Shown in pieces: positions 47,250 to 56,009 of a stretch of 64,000 nt of DNA (its first letter is position 1; the number at the start of each line of letters is the position of its first letter). A program made the translations under genes and the position numbers. The DNA is from Armatimonas rosea (GTDB taxonomy: Bacteria; Armatimonadota; Armatimonadia; Armatimonadales; Armatimonadaceae): NCBI RefSeq assembly GCF_014202505.1, contig NZ_JACHGW010000002.1, forward strand, positions 372,001 to 436,000, given 5' to 3'. The notes under the pieces are model-generated. The model was given only the letters and a program-made list of their open reading frames with translations. It was not told the DNA's origin and ran no database searches.

Positions 47250-49718
47250 CTAGAACTTATGGGTCAGGCTGAGCAGCACGCGGCGGCCCTGCTGGAAGCG
47301 GGTGCCGGTGAAGGGCGAGTTGAAGTTCATCACGCTCCGACTATCGAGCAGGTTCTCCACCGAGAGGTCGGCTTGCAGGCCGTTAGGGAGCAGCTTGCCC
47401 CCCGTGGAGTAGCGGAAGTTGAGCTCGGTGCGCGCCTGGCGCTTGCCACCGTCGAGGGCCACGTTCTCGTCCAGCGGGCTAACAATCGGCGAGGAGAACG
47501 CGCCGCTGCCGTAGTAGCCACTGAGCGCGACACTGGAGCCATTGTGGAGCCCGTAGGTCAGGCCCGCCGAGAGGGTGTTGAGCTGGTCGTGGTCCGAGTA
47601 GGGCTCGTCGCCGCCGATCAGCTTGTTGATGGCATTGGCCCAGGTAAAGAACCCGCCCAGCCCGACCCCGTTCTTGGGGGCCTTGTCGTAGGAGAGCTCC
47701 AGGCCATTGGCAAACGAGCCCGCGCTGATATTGACCGTGGAGAACACCCCGATCTGGGTTCCGGGGATAAGAATGGCGGTATCGAGCTGGTTCTGGAACC
47801 ACTTGCGGTAGGCGGCCACCTTGACGGTCTGGTTCTGGGGCAGCTGGCGCTCCAGGCTGGTCTCGACCATCTTGACACGCTGGGGCAGCACACCTGTCCC
47901 GATCAGCGCACCCTGCGCCAGCGGCGGCTGGGAGAAGAGCTGGTTGTAGGACGCCCGCGCGACGGTCTTAGGGGCAACGGTGTAGGCGAGGTTGACACGC
48001 GGAGAGAGATCGGTGACATTGACGGTGTCGCCCGCCGTGCCATCGACTGTCTGCTCGGAGCGGTAGCTATCCAGGCGCAGGCCGTAGTTGACCGTCAGCT
48101 TCTCGCTCGCCTTGAAGGTATCCTGGGCGTAGGCCGCGCCGTAGTAGCCCTTGCGCTTGACGCGGAGAGTGGGGGTGAGGCTTGAGCTGCCCAGGATGTA
48201 GTCATCACCGACCATCGTGCCGCCGGCAGGAACCAGGCGTGCATCGAGCTCATGGAGGGCGTTGAGGGCGGTCTGGCTCCCGGCGACAATCTGGTAGCTC
48301 TCGTTGCCGCGCTGGTCGGAGAAGAGGCCACCGAACTTGAGGGTGTGCTTGCCCTCGTTGACGGTCAGGTTGGCCTGGAGCTGGCTCTGGTTGTACTTGC
48401 GCCTGATGGTGGGGTGGAACTCAATCGACGAGTCCGCGGCGAGGGTACTTGAGGCGATACTCGCGCCATTGCCCGGCGTGTTGTTGAGCAGGTCCTGCTG
48501 GGACTCCGACGAGCCAAAGGTCACGACCGCGGTGGTCTTGGCGTTGAGCTGCTTGCGGTACTGGAGCGTCCCAAAGCCGTTGTTGTCTTGCTGGTAGATA
48601 TCCTGACCGAGAGCATCCTGCGACGCGAGCCCATCGCTGGCGTTCTTGACACCGCCGTAGCCAAAGCCCTGCCCGACGGGAATATACTTGGAGCCCAGGC
48701 CCGTGCGGTTGGCGATCTGGGTGCGCGCCGGGGCGGTGTTGACGGTCAGAGAGAGCTTCTCCGCGCCCGAGAGGTCGTAGTCGAAGTTGGCAAAGAGGGT
48801 CTGGGAGGTCTGGCCGTTGTGGCGGCTCTGCTTGTCGGGCTGTGGGGCCTCGATGGCGTTGTTGGTGGTGCGACCGGTGTAGTTGACCAGGTAGCCCAGC
48901 TTCTTGCCCTCAGGGCCGGTCTGGCCGCCGGCGGTGAAGCTGGTCTCGCCCGTGCCAAAGCTCCCGCCCGTCATGGTCAGCGAGCGGAACGGCACCAGGG
49001 TCCCCGAGCGCAGGGTCAGGTTGAGCGCCGCCGCGGTCTCGGAGCCGTACTCGGGGGCGAATCCACCGGTGATCACGTCGATTGTCTGGAGCGCATCGGG
49101 GGCGAGGAACTGGCCCGCGCGGCCCTGGAAGGCACCCGGCAGGAGGAAGCCATTGAGGTAGATCGAGGTCGCGGAGTGCTCGGCGCGGGGGTGGATCTGG
49201 TTCACCGAGTCCTCGGCGAGGCCGGGGACGGCGCGCACGGCCTTGGTGAGGCTCTGGCGGTTGCCCGCCGTGAGCGGGAAGGTCTGCACGGACTCACGGG
49301 AGAGAGACTTGGCCGAGGTGGTCTCGCCACTGCGAATGCGATCACGCTCGGCGGTAATCTTGATGGTCTTCTCCTTCAGTGGCTCCAGCAGTACCTCGAC
49401 ATCGGTGGTGGCATCGGCGACCACGGTGACCGACTGGGTGTCTTTCTGGAACTCGCCCGCCGATGTGGTGAGCTTCCAGGCACGGTTCTCCAGCGGTGGC
49501 GTGAGCGCGATCCCATCGGCACCCGTGGTGACCGTCAGGGGCGCACGGACTCCCGCACTATCGGTGAGCAGGACCTTCGCGCCGACAAGCGGCTTCTCCG
49601 ACTCGGCGCTGAGGACTTTGATCTTAAGACGCCCGACGACATCGGCGTGGGCAACGGAGGAAAGAGAGACTGAAAAGGCAAGCACAAGCCCGAGGCGGGC
49701 AACAGACGAAACACGCAT
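47250..49718 (-). CDS. TonB-dependent outer-membrane receptor
   Basis: 822 residues. Signal peptide MRVSSVARLGLVLAFSVSLSSVAHA, then a carboxypeptidase-regulatory-like domain (about 27-115), plug from about 125 (RDRIRSGETTSAKSLSRESVQTFP, IHPRAEHSATSIYLNGFLLPG), and a beta barrel ending RRVLLSLTHKF with the terminal Phe. Ligand unknown: no His-rich loop or heme site is obvious. It is transcribed from the small CxxC gene (49792) together with tonB. The neighbouring Fur-family gene and TTGCAA boxes point to a metal complex or siderophore as cargo; inference. Confidence 0.95.
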   Translation of the reverse strand: MRVSSVARLGLVLAFSVSLSSVAHADVVGRLKIKVLSAESEKPLVGAKVLLTDSAGVRAPLTVTTGADGIALTPPLENRAWKLTTSAGEFQKDTQSVTVVADATTDVEVLLEPLKEKTIKITAERDRIRSGETTSAKSLSRESVQTFPLTAGNRQSLTKAVRAVPGLAEDSVNQIHPRAEHSATSIYLNGFLLPGAFQGRAGQFLAPDALQTIDVITGGFAPEYGSETAAALNLTLRSGTLVPFRSLTMTGGSFGTGETSFTAGGQTGPEGKKLGYLVNYTGRTTNNAIEAPQPDKQSRHNGQTSQTLFANFDYDLSGAEKLSLTVNTAPARTQIANRTGLGSKYIPVGQGFGYGGVKNASDGLASQDALGQDIYQQDNNGFGTLQYRKQLNAKTTAVVTFGSSESQQDLLNNTPGNGASIASSTLAADSSIEFHPTIRRKYNQSQLQANLTVNEGKHTLKFGGLFSDQRGNESYQIVAGSQTALNALHELDARLVPAGGTMVGDDYILGSSSLTPTLRVKRKGYYGAAYAQDTFKASEKLTVNYGLRLDSYRSEQTVDGTAGDTVNVTDLSPRVNLAYTVAPKTVARASYNQLFSQPPLAQGALIGTGVLPQRVKMVETSLERQLPQNQTVKVAAYRKWFQNQLDTAILIPGTQIGVFSTVNISAGSFANGLELSYDKAPKNGVGLGGFFTWANAINKLIGGDEPYSDHDQLNTLSAGLTYGLHNGSSVALSGYYGSGAFSSPIVSPLDENVALDGGKRQARTELNFRYSTGGKLLPNGLQADLSVENLLDSRSVMNFNSPFTGTRFQQGRRVLLSLTHKF

Positions 49719-49791
49719 GAAAAATCAAGCTCCTGAAAAAGAGAAATGTTGAAGAGGCGATAGCAAGATTGTGCGAGCGAAGACGCTCGGT

Positions 49792-50118
49792 TCAGGAGAG
49801 GCGTGTGGGCGGACCGCGTGTCGCAAGGGACGGGGCCAGCGTGCGCGGCGACGAGACCGCAGGGGGGCTGTAGACTCCGGGCAGGCACGGTGCGGGGGGC
49901 AGTAGCGGCGTGATCGCCGGCGCAAGGGAGACAGGGGCCGACTCAAGCACGCACTGTGCACACGAGTCGCTCCCCGCAAACGCCAGCGAGGCCGCATCAG
50001 GGCGGAGGTGGGACTTAAAGTGGGTGAGGGGACACCAGACACAGACAAACAGCCACAGCCCCGCAACCAGAGGCGCGAGGTGTTTTAGAAATCGTTGCTG
50101 TTTGCAAGAGATGTCCAC
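49792..50118 (-). CDS. small CxxC membrane protein (DUF2946-like)
   Basis: 108 residues from a GTG at 50118. A hydrophobic segment near 12-34 (LKHLAPLVAGLWLFVCVWC), then SDSCAQCVLE (CxxC) and a Pro-rich tail. The pattern fits the DUF2946 group of small proteins that accompany metal transport genes. The CxxC, downstream L-rich tail and RGPP end resemble the gene at 58758, which also opens a set of metal genes. A -10 TACAAT (complement of 50135-50140) coincides with the TTGCAA-type box. It heads the receptor/tonB operon. Confidence 0.6.
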   Translation of the reverse strand: MDISCKQQRFLKHLAPLVAGLWLFVCVWCPLTHFKSHLRPDAASLAFAGSDSCAQCVLESAPVSLAPAITPLLPPAPCLPGVYSPPAVSSPRTLAPSLATRGPPTRLS

Positions 50119-50134
50119 AATGTAGCCGGTGGTT

Positions 50135-50152
50135 ATTGTATCACGATTGCAA
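50135..50152 (-). promoter_or_regulatory. TTGCAA-box S1 over the -10 of the receptor operon
   Basis: Direct reading TTGTAT-CACGA-TTGCAA (50136-50152), two hexamers 5 nt apart. The minus-strand -10 TACAAT is the complement of 50135-50140, inside the left half. A repressor bound here would block RNA polymerase. Confidence 0.6.
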
Positions 50153-50196
50153 TAGGCCGGCGAGAGACAGCAACGCCAATAGGGCTAGGGCTGGAG

Positions 50197-50646
50197 CTAC
50201 TTAGACGAGGGCTGGGTCTGGCAGCGCTCGCAGGTTCCATGGAGGGTGAGTGTGTGGCTGGCGACCTGGAAGTTATTGGGCAGGACGGTCTGGGTGAGCA
50301 TCTCCTCGACCATGCAGCCCTCAAAGTCGGCGATCGAGCCGCAGCTATCGCAGACCAGGTGGTGGTGGTGGGCGGTGTCCGAGGGGCCGGGGGCGGGCTC
50401 GTAGCGGTAGAAGCCCTCGCCAAACTCGGTGCGGATGAGCAGCTCGAGCCGCGTGAGCTCGTTGAGCGTCCGGTAGATCGTCACGAGGTTAATGTCCGAG
50501 CCGGTCTGCTCGTAGATATCCTGCGCCGAGAGCGGGGTCTCGCTGGCCGCAAGGAGGCGCAGGAGAACCCGACGAGGCAGCGTCCGTCGCAACCCCGCCT
50601 GCTCAAGGGTGGCTTCAAACCACTGGAGGCGCTCATCCTTGGTCAT
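50197..50646 (-). CDS. Fur-family metalloregulator
   Basis: 149 residues, normal for the family. Winged-helix DNA-binding part (about 10-80: LVTIYRTLNELTRLELLIR) then the metal part TAHHHHLVCDSCGSIADFEGC and HTLTLHGTCERC. The two CxxC pairs (Cys 99/102 and 139/142) fit the structural zinc site, and His 93-96, 131 and 136 with Cys residues could form the sensor. From sequence alone Fur, Zur or Nur cannot be separated; the TTGCAA half-site resembles the Streptomyces Nur box. TATAAT on the minus strand (50661-50666) is the promoter. Divergent from prepilin 50763. Confidence 0.93.
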   Translation of the reverse strand: MTKDERLQWFEATLEQAGLRRTLPRRVLLRLLAASETPLSAQDIYEQTGSDINLVTIYRTLNELTRLELLIRTEFGEGFYRYEPAPGPSDTAHHHHLVCDSCGSIADFEGCMVEEMLTQTVLPNNFQVASHTLTLHGTCERCQTQPSSK

Positions 50647-50703
50647 GGGTAGTTGAGGAGATTATATCACGGTGGGGTTTTTGGTATTGTTTTTTAGATG
50701 CTA

Positions 50704-50743
50704 ATGAAATCTCATTGCATTAGTTATCGAGGTGCGATATTCT
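50704..50743 (+). promoter_or_regulatory. promoter of prepilin 50763 with TTGCAA-like box S2
   Basis: TTGCAT (50715-50720), a 17-nt spacer and TATTCT (50738-50743). The -35 is the right half of ATGAAA-TCTCA-TTGCAT (50704-50720), again two hexamers 5 nt apart. GAGGAGGGG follows at 50751-50759 before the GTG at 50763. Confidence 0.6.
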
Positions 50744-50762
50744 TCCCAGAGAGGAGGGGCCG

Positions 50763-51443
50763 GTGCGACAAGGATTTAGCCTCGTGGAGCTTATGGTGTG
50801 CATTGCTATTATTGCCATACTGTTGGCGATTGCCCTACCCACACTAGCGCTGGCGCGGGCACGGGGGCGGCAGACTGTCTGTGTGCGCAACTTGCAGCAG
50901 CTCACCATTGCGGCACGTCAGTATGCCGCCGACTACGAGGGAGTCCTGCCTCTCACCAGTCACTCAGGGAGTGAGTCCGCCTGGCTGAAGACACTCCAAG
51001 GCTACGGGATCACCCCAGCACAGGCTCTCTGCCCCGACGACCCTCTGCGCGGGCGACGCCAGCGTCAGGGGGGGACGAGCTACGCTTGGAACGAGCAGCT
51101 CCTTGGGGAGCTTGCGGCTGCCCACGATGCGGGAGCACGCCCCCAGGTCGCCTATCTGGCGGCACCGTCGCTGGAGCAGCTCGCACGCCCCGCCGAGACA
51201 CTGCTCCTGCTCGAACAGAGCGAGGCCAGCGGCACCGACCTGCGCGGCGACCATATCCACAACCGGGCCTGGAAGCGCTTCCCCGAGCGTCTCTGTGAGC
51301 TGCTCCAGAGCGATCTAGCCCTCGCGCGACACCCCGGTGGGACACTCACGACCTGCGCCGATGGCCACCTCCAGCACTTTCCCCCGGGGGCTCTGGAGGC
51401 CCTGGCCCGCCAGGGCGACGACCCCCTGCAAGTCCCTCTCTGA
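50763..51443 (+). CDS. prepilin-like protein
   Basis: 226 residues from a GTG at 50763 with GAGGAGGGG upstream. MRQGFSLVELMVCIAIIAILLAIAL has a canonical Gly/Phe cut site but SLVE in place of TLIE. The rest, RGRQTVCVRNLQQLTIAARQYAADYEGVLPLT, is a DUF1559-like head and TTCADGHLQHFPPG a form of the distal FADGH turn. Shorter than the other prepilins. It is followed 10 bp later by the HupE/UreJ-like gene, so the two are one transcript: a surface pseudopilin transcribed with a metal permease. Confidence 0.85.
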   Translation: MRQGFSLVELMVCIAIIAILLAIALPTLALARARGRQTVCVRNLQQLTIAARQYAADYEGVLPLTSHSGSESAWLKTLQGYGITPAQALCPDDPLRGRRQRQGGTSYAWNEQLLGELAAAHDAGARPQVAYLAAPSLEQLARPAETLLLLEQSEASGTDLRGDHIHNRAWKRFPERLCELLQSDLALARHPGGTLTTCADGHLQHFPPGALEALARQGDDPLQVPL

Positions 51444-51453
51444 AAGCACCTCT

Positions 51454-52560
51454 ATGAAGTCCCTACGTTTTCTCTGGCTCTTTTGTCTTCTCCTTGCCGC
51501 ACCTGTCTGGGCACACCCCATGCAGGTGGAGGCGGTGGTCGCGAAGCTTCGGCCCCAGGAGACCTATCTCTATATCGAGTTCGTGGGCAATGTCCAGGAC
51601 ATCACACAGATCCCCGGCGTCACCCTGGGCGATGACCGCCGCAACCCCGATGGCACCTTCCCCACCGACTTTCAGAAGAAGCTGGAGGGCTACATCAACG
51701 GGGGCTTCAAGCTGGAGCAGGCCGGTCAGCCCTGGCCCGGAGAGCTGACCCAGGTCCGCTACGACACGAGCCTGGATGTCACCCGCTCGCGCTTCACGCT
51801 CTCGATGCGCTACCCTCGCACCCCCGGCCAGACCCAGGCCATCACGATCACCAACACGCTCTTTGACTACCTCCCCAACGCGGAGACGATGATTGTCGCG
51901 GGAGGCACCACGCAGCGCCTGAAGACTGGTAGCCAAGCGACCGTGAACCCGGCGGACCTGACCACCAACCTGCTGCGCAATATCCAGCAGTTCCTCCTCT
52001 CCGGCATGGAGCACATCGTCACTGGCCCCGACCACCTGCTCTTTATCTTCGCCTTCCTGCTGGCCACCACGAGCTTCCGCGCGATCATCAAGACCCTCAC
52101 GGGCTTCACGATCGCCCACTCTGTCACCCTGATCCTGACCACCTTGGGGATCCTGAGCTTCCCCGCCCGCTGGGTCGATGTGATTGTGGCACTCTCGATT
52201 GTGTTTGTGGGGGTGGAGAATATTATTGGGCTGCGAAAAAAGAGCGCCTTCAAGAACCGCTTCTGGGTGGCGACCTGCTTTGGGTTTATCCATGGCTTCG
52301 CCTTCGCCGGCAACCTGCGAGACATGGGCCTCCCCGAGGGAAGCGCCTTGGTCTGGAGCCTGCTCTCCTTCAACCTCGGGGTGGAGACCGCACAGGTGCT
52401 ACTCTGCTGCATCGCCTTTCCTCTGCTCCTCTGGTGGCGCAGAGACACCGAGAAGCGCCCCAGCTCCAGCCTGACCTGGAAGAGCATCCAGCTGATGCTC
52501 TCCGGGCTGATCGCAGGCGCAGGGGCGGTCTGGATGTTCCAGCGACTCCTGGGCGGTTAA
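51454..52560 (+). CDS. HupE/UreJ-type membrane metal permease
   Basis: 368 residues from the ATG at 51454. Signal peptide (SLRFLWLFCLLLAAPVWA) and a soluble periplasmic domain to about 175, then the six-helix HupE/UreJ-2 region starting LSGMEHIVTGPDHLLFIFAFLL, whose His/Asp signature is the family metal site, through TGFTIAHSVTLIL and FGFIHGFAFAG. Related proteins move nickel or cobalt, and some are zinc-regulated. Inner membrane. It shares the Fur-adjacent promoter with the prepilin. The large periplasmic part is typical of the UreJ_2 subgroup. Confidence 0.88.
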   Translation: MKSLRFLWLFCLLLAAPVWAHPMQVEAVVAKLRPQETYLYIEFVGNVQDITQIPGVTLGDDRRNPDGTFPTDFQKKLEGYINGGFKLEQAGQPWPGELTQVRYDTSLDVTRSRFTLSMRYPRTPGQTQAITITNTLFDYLPNAETMIVAGGTTQRLKTGSQATVNPADLTTNLLRNIQQFLLSGMEHIVTGPDHLLFIFAFLLATTSFRAIIKTLTGFTIAHSVTLILTTLGILSFPARWVDVIVALSIVFVGVENIIGLRKKSAFKNRFWVATCFGFIHGFAFAGNLRDMGLPEGSALVWSLLSFNLGVETAQVLLCCIAFPLLLWWRRDTEKRPSSSLTWKSIQLMLSGLIAGAGAVWMFQRLLGG

Positions 52561-52599
52561 TGTTATTTTGTTGCAATAGTATTTTAGTTGTGATATTCT
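52560..52599 (+). promoter_or_regulatory. promoter of prepilin 52704 with TTGCAA box S3
   Basis: TTGCAA (52571-52576), 17-nt spacer, TATTCT (52594-52599), the same design as the promoter at 50715-50743. A weaker hexamer ATGTTA precedes by 5 nt (52560-52565). The start point near 52606 would give a leader containing a terminator. Confidence 0.6.
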
Positions 52600-52648
52600 T
52601 GTCGATGTGAGTTACTTGATGCGTGGCTAGTGAGAACAACTAACCCAC

Positions 52649-52691
52649 CCGTCCCGGCGCTGTTCAGCCTCCTGCCGGGACGGCTTTTTTT
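52649..52691 (+). terminator. terminator or attenuator ahead of prepilin 52704
   Basis: Stem CCGTCCCGGC (52649-52658) with GCCGGGACGG (52674-52683), 15-nt loop, then TTTTTTT (52685-52691). It lies after the S3 promoter and 12 bp before the prepilin start codon, so it could end the HupE transcript or act as a leader attenuator. Confidence 0.85.
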
Positions 52692-52703
52692 GTGAGGAGA
52701 TAG

Positions 52704-53558
52704 ATGAGACCACGACGAAGCGTCTTTACGCTGATTGAGCTTTTAGTTGTTATTGCCATTATTGCGATCTTGGCCTCAATCCTCTTCCCGGTCTTTGCCC
52801 AGGCACGAGGCAAGGCGCGGCAGGCGAGCAACCTCTCGAACCTGAAGCAGATCGGGCTTGCGGTGCTGATGTATGCCCAGGACTACGACGAGACCATGGT
52901 GCCCTATCTCTTGCCGCGGGTCGGGGGAGGGACGGTCTGGTGGCATGGGGTGACCCTACCCACGAGCCCCTTGACCTACCGCCGCGAAGAGGGGTTGATC
53001 CAGCCCTACATGAAGAATGTCCAGATCCAGGACTGCCCCGTGGGAAAAGACATTCCCACGCCGTTTAACTGGGTGGGAGGCAACCTCGTGCCCGCCTACG
53101 GCACCAACGCGCTAGCCTTTGTGCAGCCAACCGCCGCCAATCCCACGACCGTGAGCCTGGCGGCGTTTCAGGAGCCCGCCAGCACGATGCTGATGCTCGA
53201 TGCGGTGAATGCGGTCAATCCCGCGGCGCTGACCAAGTCGTTTTTTATCTCCCCCAACTGGACACGTAATGCCGCCGGTGCGGTAGTCGATAATGGCGGA
53301 GCGGCCAGTAGCCTTGCGCCCCGCGTGCATGGCCGCCACTCGGGCAACACGGCGTGCGTGCTCTGGGCCGATGGGCATGTGACTGTCGCGCGTCCCCAGT
53401 TCCGCCCCGCAGGCTCTGCCGCGATCAACGACAACCGCCGCGCTCGTAATGTGGGGGAGCTCTCGCCCGTGGCTCTGCCCGCCACCATCACCGCCAGCGA
53501 CCCGCGTCTGGTAGAGTACAACCGATTCTTTGCACTGGATAAGACCACGGGCCTATGA
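52704..53558 (+). CDS. DUF1559-type prepilin
   Basis: 284 residues. [24 protein letters not shown] has Val at the -1 position. Then [39 protein letters not shown] and [18 protein letters not shown] lies 6 nt before the ATG at 52704. It is separated from the S3 promoter by the terminator at 52649-52691. Overlaps the next gene by 4 bp, so both are coupled. Pseudopilin beside metal genes, as at 50763 and 60037. Confidence 0.9.
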   Translation: MRPRRSVFTLIELLVVIAIIAILASILFPVFAQARGKARQASNLSNLKQIGLAVLMYAQDYDETMVPYLLPRVGGGTVWWHGVTLPTSPLTYRREEGLIQPYMKNVQIQDCPVGKDIPTPFNWVGGNLVPAYGTNALAFVQPTAANPTTVSLAAFQEPASTMLMLDAVNAVNPAALTKSFFISPNWTRNAAGAVVDNGGAASSLAPRVHGRHSGNTACVLWADGHVTVARPQFRPAGSAAINDNRRARNVGELSPVALPATITASDPRLVEYNRFFALDKTTGL

Positions 53559-54403
53559 AACGACGCGTTTTTCTCTTGGCGGCACTGCTCCTGCTTGCAC
53601 CGCTCCTCCCCGCCAAGGCAGGCGCTCAGGCACTCTTCCCCTCGGAGTGCTTTCCTGTCGAGCGCCTGCCTGCTGCCCTTCGCCCCAAGGCTGAGGAGAT
53701 CCTTCTCAAGCTCTTGGACTCGGAGGGGCTCTACACCGTGGTGGGGGGGATGAAGCCCATGTCCAGCGGGTTTGTGAGCGCCTATTTCGCGGTGGATCGG
53801 CCCGATACCGCGCGGCTGGACGAGCTGCGCCAGGTGCTGGGGGCGCTCCGCTGTGGCCCCAACCTGCGCTGTGAGCTGCTGGTCTTTCATACGGCCAACG
53901 ACGGCAAGCGCTACGCCGAAGCAGTCGTGTTCTACCGGCCCGCGGTTGCTCAAATCACCCGCACCTACGAGAGCTACTTCGCCCCGCTGGGCCTCACACC
54001 CCACACCGATCCGCTCGAAGTCGCACTCTCCGTAGAGCATCTTGAGGGTGCCCCGCGCAACCGGGGGCTAGGCTACCTCTACGGCTACCCCAAGCCTGCG
54101 GTGGACTTCTTTGTGGCAGGGCAGGAGGAGTACGCCCGCACCAAGAAGATCACCCCCCGCGACTTTCGCCAGATACCCACGTTTGGCCGAGAGAGCGGCA
54201 GCTTTGTCTACGCGGTTCCCAAAGGCACGCCCGAGACCGACGAAGACCGCCGGCTCAAGGCACGTGCGGGGCAGATCCTGGCTGAGTACAAAAAGCGCCG
54301 TGCACGCTTTATCGGCCCTGGCAAGCCGGGGATTGTCGCCCTCCTGCGCGACTGGTTCACCAATGAAAAGGGGGAGTGCGCCCCGGAGAATGCACGATTC
54401 TGA
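53555..54403 (+). CDS. secreted protein of unknown function
   Basis: 282 residues. Signal peptide [26 protein letters not shown], then a soluble domain with a Cys near 33 and pair CGPNLRC near 100-106. The middle ([48 protein letters not shown]) looks like an alpha/beta fold. No known family recognised. It overlaps prepilin 52704 by 4 bp and precedes the ABC transporter, so a role in the pilin/metal set is likely but open. Confidence 0.7.
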   Translation: MKRRVFLLAALLLLAPLLPAKAGAQALFPSECFPVERLPAALRPKAEEILLKLLDSEGLYTVVGGMKPMSSGFVSAYFAVDRPDTARLDELRQVLGALRCGPNLRCELLVFHTANDGKRYAEAVVFYRPAVAQITRTYESYFAPLGLTPHTDPLEVALSVEHLEGAPRNRGLGYLYGYPKPAVDFFVAGQEEYARTKKITPRDFRQIPTFGRESGSFVYAVPKGTPETDEDRRLKARAGQILAEYKKRRARFIGPGKPGIVALLRDWFTNEKGECAPENARF

Positions 54404-54416
54404 TAATTTAATGTAA

Positions 54417-54433
54417 TTGCAATTATGTTGCTC
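54417..54433 (+). promoter_or_regulatory. TTGCAA box S4 before the ABC transporter
   Basis: TTGCAA-TTATG-TTGCTC, hexamers 5 nt apart, embedded in a TAATTGCAATTA palindrome (54414-54425). A -10-like GATACT at 54457-54462 lies 6 nt before the ABC start at 54469. Confidence 0.55.
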
Positions 54434-54468
54434 TAAAGATCGAGTTGCATCCTGTCGATACTACTTGT

Positions 54469-55224
54469 ATGCAAGATGCAACCTCCGCAGCCCTCTGGAT
54501 CGAGCGGCTCTGTGTCTCCTATCGCACCAGCGCTCTCCAGCCCCCGCGCCGTGTCGTTCATGAGCTCTCCCTTGCCGTCGCACCGGGGGAAGTGGTGGGC
54601 TTCCTCGGCCCCAACGGGGCGGGTAAGTCATCGACAATCAAGGCCATCCTCGGATTTCTCACCCCCGACTCCGGCCAGGTGCGTGTCTTTGGCCAGTCCG
54701 CCGGGACACCCGCCGCCAAGCAGCGCCTTGGCTACCTGCCCGAGGTGGCGCTCTACTACCCGTTTCTCACCCCAATGGAGACCCTCTGGCTCTACGGGAA
54801 GCTCCAGAAGCTCGGGGGCAGGGAGCTCCAGCGCGAGTCCTACGACCTCCTCAAGCGGGTCGGGCTGGAGGGCTACGAGAAGCGCCCGCTCAAGACCTTC
54901 TCCAAGGGAATGCAGCAGCGCCTTGGAATCGCGCAGGCGCTCCTGGGGAGCCCGGACTTGCTTGTTCTCGACGAAGTGACCAGTGGGGTGGACCCGATTG
55001 GGCGGCGCCACCTGCGTGAGCTTCTCGCCGAGGTGCGTGCACGCGGCACGACTATCTTCTTCTCATCGCACGAGCTCGATGAGGTTGCTCAGCTCTGCGA
55101 TAGGGTGCTGCTGATTGCAAAGGGGCGCTGCCTGGACGAGCGCCGGATGGACACGGCCCTACGTGCGGGGATTGGCTCGCCCCTCGAAGATTATTTTGTG
55201 ACCACGATTCAGAAAGCTGCCTAA
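54469..55224 (+). CDS. ABC transporter ATPase subunit
   Basis: 251 residues from the ATG at 54469; an in-frame TTG at 54445 is unlikely. Walker A GPNGAGKSS near 47-55, Q-loop region YLPEVALYYPFLTPMETLWLYGKLQ, signature FSKGMQQRLGIAQAL near 148 and Walker B DLLVLDEVTSGVDP near 168. This belongs to the ABC-2-type branch (NosF, GldA and multidrug families), and its QKLGG form fits an exporter or an envelope-remodelling system. Cytoplasmic, paired with the permease at 55230 (6 bp gap). Confidence 0.93.
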   Translation: MQDATSAALWIERLCVSYRTSALQPPRRVVHELSLAVAPGEVVGFLGPNGAGKSSTIKAILGFLTPDSGQVRVFGQSAGTPAAKQRLGYLPEVALYYPFLTPMETLWLYGKLQKLGGRELQRESYDLLKRVGLEGYEKRPLKTFSKGMQQRLGIAQALLGSPDLLVLDEVTSGVDPIGRRHLRELLAEVRARGTTIFFSSHELDEVAQLCDRVLLIAKGRCLDERRMDTALRAGIGSPLEDYFVTTIQKAA

Positions 55225-55229
55225 GTAAA

Positions 55230-56009
55230 ATGCGATTTAAGCTCACTGTCTGGGGGGCACTGGCCGCCGCGGCCTGCCTGGAGTCCCTCCGCCGAAAAGA
55301 CCTCTGGGTCTCGGCCATTCTCGCTGTCTTAATGATCTCCGCCGCCGCGCTAGTGGGCAAGTTCGGGGTTGCCGGGCTTGAGATGTTCCTCAAGGACGTC
55401 ACCCTGACCGTGGTGAACCTGCTCTCCCTGGTGCTGGCCGTGCTCTTTGCCGCCCGCCAGCTCCCCGAGGAGCTCAGCCGCCGGACGGTCTACCCGCTGC
55501 TGGCGCGGCCGATCACCCGCTTTGACCTGATCTTTGGGAAGTATCTTGGCGCGGTGGTGCTCTCGACCCTGGCCCTCTTACTCTTTGCGCTGATCGGCTG
55601 GGGAGCGCTGAGCTGCTTTGGGCTGAAAGTGGGGGCGATCTTTGGGCAGTATCTCTGGCTGCGTTTTCTCTCGCTGCTGCTGATCTGCGCCCTGACCATG
55701 GCCCTCTCAGTCTTCCTCACCCCACAGGCCACCGTGACCATGGCGCTGCTCCTGGCCGCGGGCTCGTCGACCTTTGCCACTGCGGTGAAGCTTCTCCACG
55801 GGACGGCAGGGGCGATCGGTCGGGCACTCTTGAGCGGGGCCTACTTTGTCCTGCCACAGCTCGACCTCTTCGACCTCTCCAAGAAAGTCAGCTACGGCTG
55901 GAACCCGGTGATGCACAGCACGATGCTCTTTCTCTTGGGCTACGCTCTGGTTCATGTTGCCATCTGCCTCGCACTGGGCAGCCTGCGCTTTAGAAAGCAG
56001 GCGCTCTAG
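55230..56009 (+). CDS. ABC-2-type permease subunit
   Basis: 259 residues with about six hydrophobic spans (near 31-47, 60-80, 108-130, 145-165, 172-190 and 228-248). The TRFDLIFGKYLGAVVLSTLALLLFALIGWGALSCFGL stretch is like the NosY/ABC-2 permease family. Follows the ATPase by 5 bp and abuts the TPR protein with no gap, so the three are one operon. Substrate unknown. Confidence 0.85.
   Translation: MRFKLTVWGALAAAACLESLRRKDLWVSAILAVLMISAAALVGKFGVAGLEMFLKDVTLTVVNLLSLVLAVLFAARQLPEELSRRTVYPLLARPITRFDLIFGKYLGAVVLSTLALLLFALIGWGALSCFGLKVGAIFGQYLWLRFLSLLLICALTMALSVFLTPQATVTMALLLAAGSSTFATAVKLLHGTAGAIGRALLSGAYFVLPQLDLFDLSKKVSYGWNPVMHSTMLFLLGYALVHVAICLALGSLRFRKQAL

Noticed and set aside
46242-48185. 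A 647-codon forward frame across tonB and the receptor
   Set aside because: It is the shadow of GC-rich reverse-strand genes: low-complexity Gly/Arg/Val sequence and no ribosome site, with tonB and receptor motifs intact on the other strand.
48588-49673. A 361-codon forward frame antisense to the receptor
   Set aside because: The receptor plug and barrel are intact on the minus strand.
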